Assembly: GCA_028718465.1 (NCBI GenBank)
Contig: JAQULX010000109.1
Coordinates: forward strand, 1-8,106
Length of the DNA: 8,106 bases
Source: Dehalococcoidales bacterium
GTDB lineage: Bacteria; Chloroflexota; Dehalococcoidia; Dehalococcoidales; UBA3254
Direction: 5' to 3'
Under the pieces are notes generated by a model that saw only the letters and a list, made by a program, of their open reading frames with translations, was not told where the DNA came from and searched no databases. Position 1 is the stretch's first letter. Each line of letters begins with the position of its first letter. This document shows positions 5,869-8,106 of the stretch, piece by piece. Made by a program: the position numbers and the translations under genes.

Positions 5869-7146
5869 CTATTCCCATTTCCGCACATCTTCGATAATTT
5901 TGTGAGATTCGGGAATGGTGCCGGGCTCAACATACTGGACGCTGTCCGGCCGGATCCGGCAGAGACTCTGGATTTTATCACTGATCTCATCAGCCAGATG
6001 GTTCCGGTCTACCGGCTCATCTTTCAGCTCGATCTTAACATGCATTTCATCCCGGTCGTCGACTCGATCAACGACGATCTGGAATAGAGAAACCTGTTCA
6101 AAGCCGCTGAAAATCTGCTCCGCCTGCCGGGCGACAATAAACATGCCTCTCACCTTCACCGCATCCCCGGTCCGTCCCACGATGCCGGATATGCGATAAG
6201 AAGTTCTCCCACAGGTGCAGGGAGCGGTGATCAGGGACGACATGTCACCGGTACCGAAACGGATCAAGCCCCAGGTCCGGTTGTGGATAGGGGTAACTAC
6301 TATCTCTCCAACCTGCCCCGGATCAAGCTGCTTGCCGGTAATAGGGTCCACAATCTCGACGATATAGTCTTCCATCAGATGCATACCGACTTTCTCGCTG
6401 CATTCATAGGCAATAGCTCCGCCCGGTTCAGTCACGGCATAAGCCTGGTAAGTAGAGATCTGATAGTTTTCTTCAAATACCTTTCGCAATGATTGGGGCA
6501 GCATTTCGCCGGTAAACCAGGCTTTTTTCAGAGCGAAGTCACGGTTTAATTCATATCCCATCTCTTCGATCTTTTTTATTACGGACATCAAAAAAGTCGG
6601 CGTACCAAGGAAACCGGTCACTTTGAGATCCAGCATGGCCTTGATCAGGATATCCGTATTACCGGTGCCCATCACCACTACCGTCGCGCCGACCTGCCTC
6701 AAACTCTCATGAAACAGCATCCCGGCGGGAGACATATGGTAGGTAAAAGTATTGACCACAATATCGCCCCGTCCGAACCCGGCGGCATGGAAAGAGCGGG
6801 CAAACCATTGAATGCCGGACGGTTGATACTCATAGATCGGTCCGGGAGACACGAATATTCTTTCAATTTCGTCTTCCGGAATGGTCAGCAATCCACCGAA
6901 CGGGGGTTTAACCTTTTGCATTTCTATCAAGTCAGTTTTCCGGGTTATGGGCAGCTTGTCCAGGTCTTCCACCGTCAGGTCCGGTGACGGCTTCAAACCG
7001 ACAAAATCCAAAAGATTGCGGGCAGCGCTGGAATGCAGGTAGGCATGTTCAACAGTCTCTATCAGCTTCTGTCGCTGATATTTCTCACGTTGATCAGGGT
7101 CAACAGTCTCCTGGGAGTCGAAATACCTGCCTTGCGCTATAGCCAT
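5869..7146 (-). CDS. Phenylacetate-CoA ligase-like AMP-binding protein with a divergent ATP loop
   Basis: A 425-residue protein of the PaaK branch of adenylate-forming enzymes, which activate an aryl or other carboxylate with ATP and couple it to CoA. Length and layout fit PaaK. Family marks include GFGRGDIVVNTF (123-134), the YAVTEPG block (236-242, equivalent to YGxTE), QVGEIVVTP (278-286), RFGTGDM (296-302), CTCGRT (310-315), GRTGDAVKVRG (324-334) and a C-terminal lysine in IPESHKIIEDVRKW (K416), probably the catalytic one. However, the glycine-rich SSGTTGxP loop that grips ATP is absent: the aligned stretch reads VSPGPIYEYQPSG (99-111). Activity may be altered, or this may be a distinct subfamily, so the substrate is uncertain. 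ATG at 7146 follows AGGAGAAGG and overlaps the livF end by 10 bp, so the two form one operon. Confidence 0.85.
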   Translation of the reverse strand: MAIAQGRYFDSQETVDPDQREKYQRQKLIETVEHAYLHSSAARNLLDFVGLKPSPDLTVEDLDKLPITRKTDLIEMQKVKPPFGGLLTIPEDEIERIFVSPGPIYEYQPSGIQWFARSFHAAGFGRGDIVVNTFTYHMSPAGMLFHESLRQVGATVVVMGTGNTDILIKAMLDLKVTGFLGTPTFLMSVIKKIEEMGYELNRDFALKKAWFTGEMLPQSLRKVFEENYQISTYQAYAVTEPGGAIAYECSEKVGMHLMEDYIVEIVDPITGKQLDPGQVGEIVVTPIHNRTWGLIRFGTGDMSSLITAPCTCGRTSYRISGIVGRTGDAVKVRGMFIVARQAEQIFSGFEQVSLFQIVVDRVDDRDEMHVKIELKDEPVDRNHLADEISDKIQSLCRIRPDSVQYVEPGTIPESHKIIEDVRKWE

Positions 7147-7928
7147 CTTTTCCTTCTCCTGTAATGCTTGACTTCGCGGTAGCTCTTTTTGGTGCCCATG
7201 GCGGACAGTCCGATATAAAATTCCTTGACATCTTCATTATTTTTGAGAAATTCGGCTGTACCGTCAAGGACAACACGGCCATTTTCCATGACATAGCCGT
7301 ATTGAGCAATACTCAAGGCAATACGCACATTTTGCTCCACCAGCAAAACTGAGGTCTTGCTTTCAGTATTGAATCGCTTAATTATATCATAAATCTCCTG
7401 GACCATAAGAGGAGCCAGGCCCAGAGACGGCTCATCCAGCATCATCAGATTAGGCCGGGCCATCATTGCCCGGCCTATGACCAGCATTTGCTGTTCGCCT
7501 CCGGAAAGATATCCGGCGATATTTTTGCGCAATTGCTTCAATCTGGGGAAATAGTTATAGACCATTTCCAGATCGGTTTTAACCGCCTGGCGGTCTTTCC
7601 GGGCATAGGCCCCAACACTGAGGTTTTCTTCTACAGTAAGATGTTCAAAAACCCGCCTTCCTTCCAGAGCCTGGATAATACCCAGCTTGCCTATCTCTTC
7701 GGCGTTTTTCTTATCAATGCGGGTCCCATTCCATTCAATACTGCCGTCGGTTACCTCACCTTCCTCAATATGCAGCAATCCGGAGACCGCCTTCAGGGTG
7801 GTGCTCTTTCCGGCGCCATTAGCGCCCAGCAAGGCCACAATCTGCCCGTCTTCCACGCCCAGAGATACTCCGTGCAGCACCCGGATGACATTAAGGTAGG
7901 TGACTTCTATATTGTTTAACTTCAACAT
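7137..7928 (-). CDS. livF: Branched-chain amino acid-type ABC transporter ATPase (LivF)
   Basis: A 263-residue ATPase that would power uptake through a LivHM-type permease at the inner face of the membrane. Walker A is GANGAGKST (35-43), the Q-loop Q86 is in GIIQALEGRRVF, the ABC signature is LSGGEQQM (141-148) and Walker B is LMMLDEP (161-167), followed by LLVEQNVRIAL, typical of LivF. The protein is about 25 residues longer than a usual LivF because of a basic tail after residue 245 (KKSYREVKHYRRRKRWL). Liv-type transporters also carry aromatic acids and other carboxylates; pairing with a PaaK-like gene suggests import followed by CoA activation, which is inference. No LivG, permease or binding-protein gene is upstream within view, and transposase sequence lies there instead. 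The ribosome binding site is weak (GGAAC). The stop is TAG. Confidence 0.93.
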   Translation of the reverse strand: MLKLNNIEVTYLNVIRVLHGVSLGVEDGQIVALLGANGAGKSTTLKAVSGLLHIEEGEVTDGSIEWNGTRIDKKNAEEIGKLGIIQALEGRRVFEHLTVEENLSVGAYARKDRQAVKTDLEMVYNYFPRLKQLRKNIAGYLSGGEQQMLVIGRAMMARPNLMMLDEPSLGLAPLMVQEIYDIIKRFNTESKTSVLLVEQNVRIALSIAQYGYVMENGRVVLDGTAEFLKNNEDVKEFYIGLSAMGTKKSYREVKHYRRRKRWL

Positions 7929-7950
7929 AAAAACGTTCCATAACTAGCTT

Positions 7951-7978
7951 AATATAAATCGAAATCCAATGCAATAAA
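7951..7978 (-). promoter_or_regulatory. Possible promoter for livF near the insertion-sequence edge
   Basis: On the - strand, TTTATT (7973-7978) and TATATT (7951-7956) are 16 bases apart. The -10 box is good (five of six), while the -35 is poor. It sits between the transposase remnant and livF, where a new or hybrid promoter would be needed if the original operon was cut. Confidence 0.3.
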
Positions 7979-7979
7979 A

Positions 7980-8106
7980 TGTACTCGTTCATATGATTAG
8001 TGACACCTTGCCTCCTTATTTCGAAGATTTTGGAGATTTTCCCAAGGAGTAAGGTAATTCAGGGCTTGATTAGGCCGATAGGTATTGCAAATCTTCTCCC
8101 ATTCTA
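7980..8106 (-). mobile_element. End of an insertion sequence running off the window
   Basis: A transposase 3' end reads leftwards here. The stretch beginning TGTACTCGTTCATATGATTA at 7980, just past the transposase stop, starts with TG as many IS3/IS481 termini do and is a candidate end. Only one end is visible, so neither the inverted repeat nor a target duplication can be tested. Confidence 0.5.
7997..8106 (-). CDS. DDE transposase/integrase C-terminal fragment (IS481/IS3-like)
   Basis: The last 35 codons and TAA stop of a gene entering from the right edge on the - strand, too short for routine ORF calling. The peptide contains WEKICNTYRPNQALNYLTPW, an excellent match to the conserved end of the integrase core (the pattern YNxxRPHQALGYLTPxE) found in IS3- and IS481-type transposases and related integrases. 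It then ends in a short polar tail. The DDE catalytic residues lie outside the window, so the family cannot be fixed and it is unknown whether the element is intact. The gene points towards livF, 68 bp away, so read-through from the element could reach livF. Confidence 0.8.
   Translation of the reverse strand, partial: EWEKICNTYRPNQALNYLTPWENLQNLRNKEARCH

Noticed and set aside
7488..7919. 143-codon open frame on the + strand opposite livF
   Set aside because: It is a shadow of livF, whose ABC motifs are unmistakable on the other strand.

Overview
The window looks like a bacterial chromosome segment of roughly balanced GC content. It carries housekeeping genes on the + strand and a small accessory or catabolic operon on the - strand. 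The gene set (primase then primary sigma factor; RF1 then its methyltransferase; a LivF-type ATPase with a phenylacetate-CoA-ligase-like protein; a small cupin) suggests an anaerobe. My best guess is Chloroflexota (Dehalococcoidia-like), based on the long spacer in the sigma factor, the NLPY form of the PrmC motif and the divergent PaaK-like protein. This placement is inference, with low to moderate confidence.

Layout, left half. Positions 1-261 are the 3' end of a probable dnaG, overlapping rpoD (248-1807), which encodes the primary sigma factor with a very acidic N-terminus. A 211-bp gap (1808-2018) follows. It holds a GC-rich segment that can form several mutually exclusive helices, then an AT-rich inverted repeat. 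An NDP-sugar pyrophosphorylase-like nucleotidyltransferase with a hexapeptide-repeat tail lies at 2019-3095. The next gap (3096-3303) holds a REP/MITE-like block of hairpins and three copies of a CAGCATGA-type repeat.

Layout, right half. A small cupin gene (3304-3717, - strand) is divergent from prfA (3882-4952, + strand). Both have good sigma-70-type promoters in the shared gap. The prfA promoter puts the transcript start almost on the first possible start codon. prmC (4949-5824) overlaps the end of prfA and encodes the enzyme that methylates the GGQ glutamine of release factors, so substrate and modifying enzyme are co-expressed. Facing it on the - strand is a two-gene unit: livF (7137-7928), then a PaaK-like AMP-binding protein (5869-7146), overlapping by 10 bp. 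The right edge carries the 3' end of a DDE transposase (7997-8106, - strand) directly upstream of livF. An insertion sequence may therefore have separated livF from the rest of a liv operon.

I found no tRNA, rRNA, CRISPR array or recognisable phage or defence system. The points most worth following are the PaaK-like protein without its ATP-binding loop, the structured segment after rpoD, the near-leaderless prfA transcript and the insertion-sequence junction at livF.
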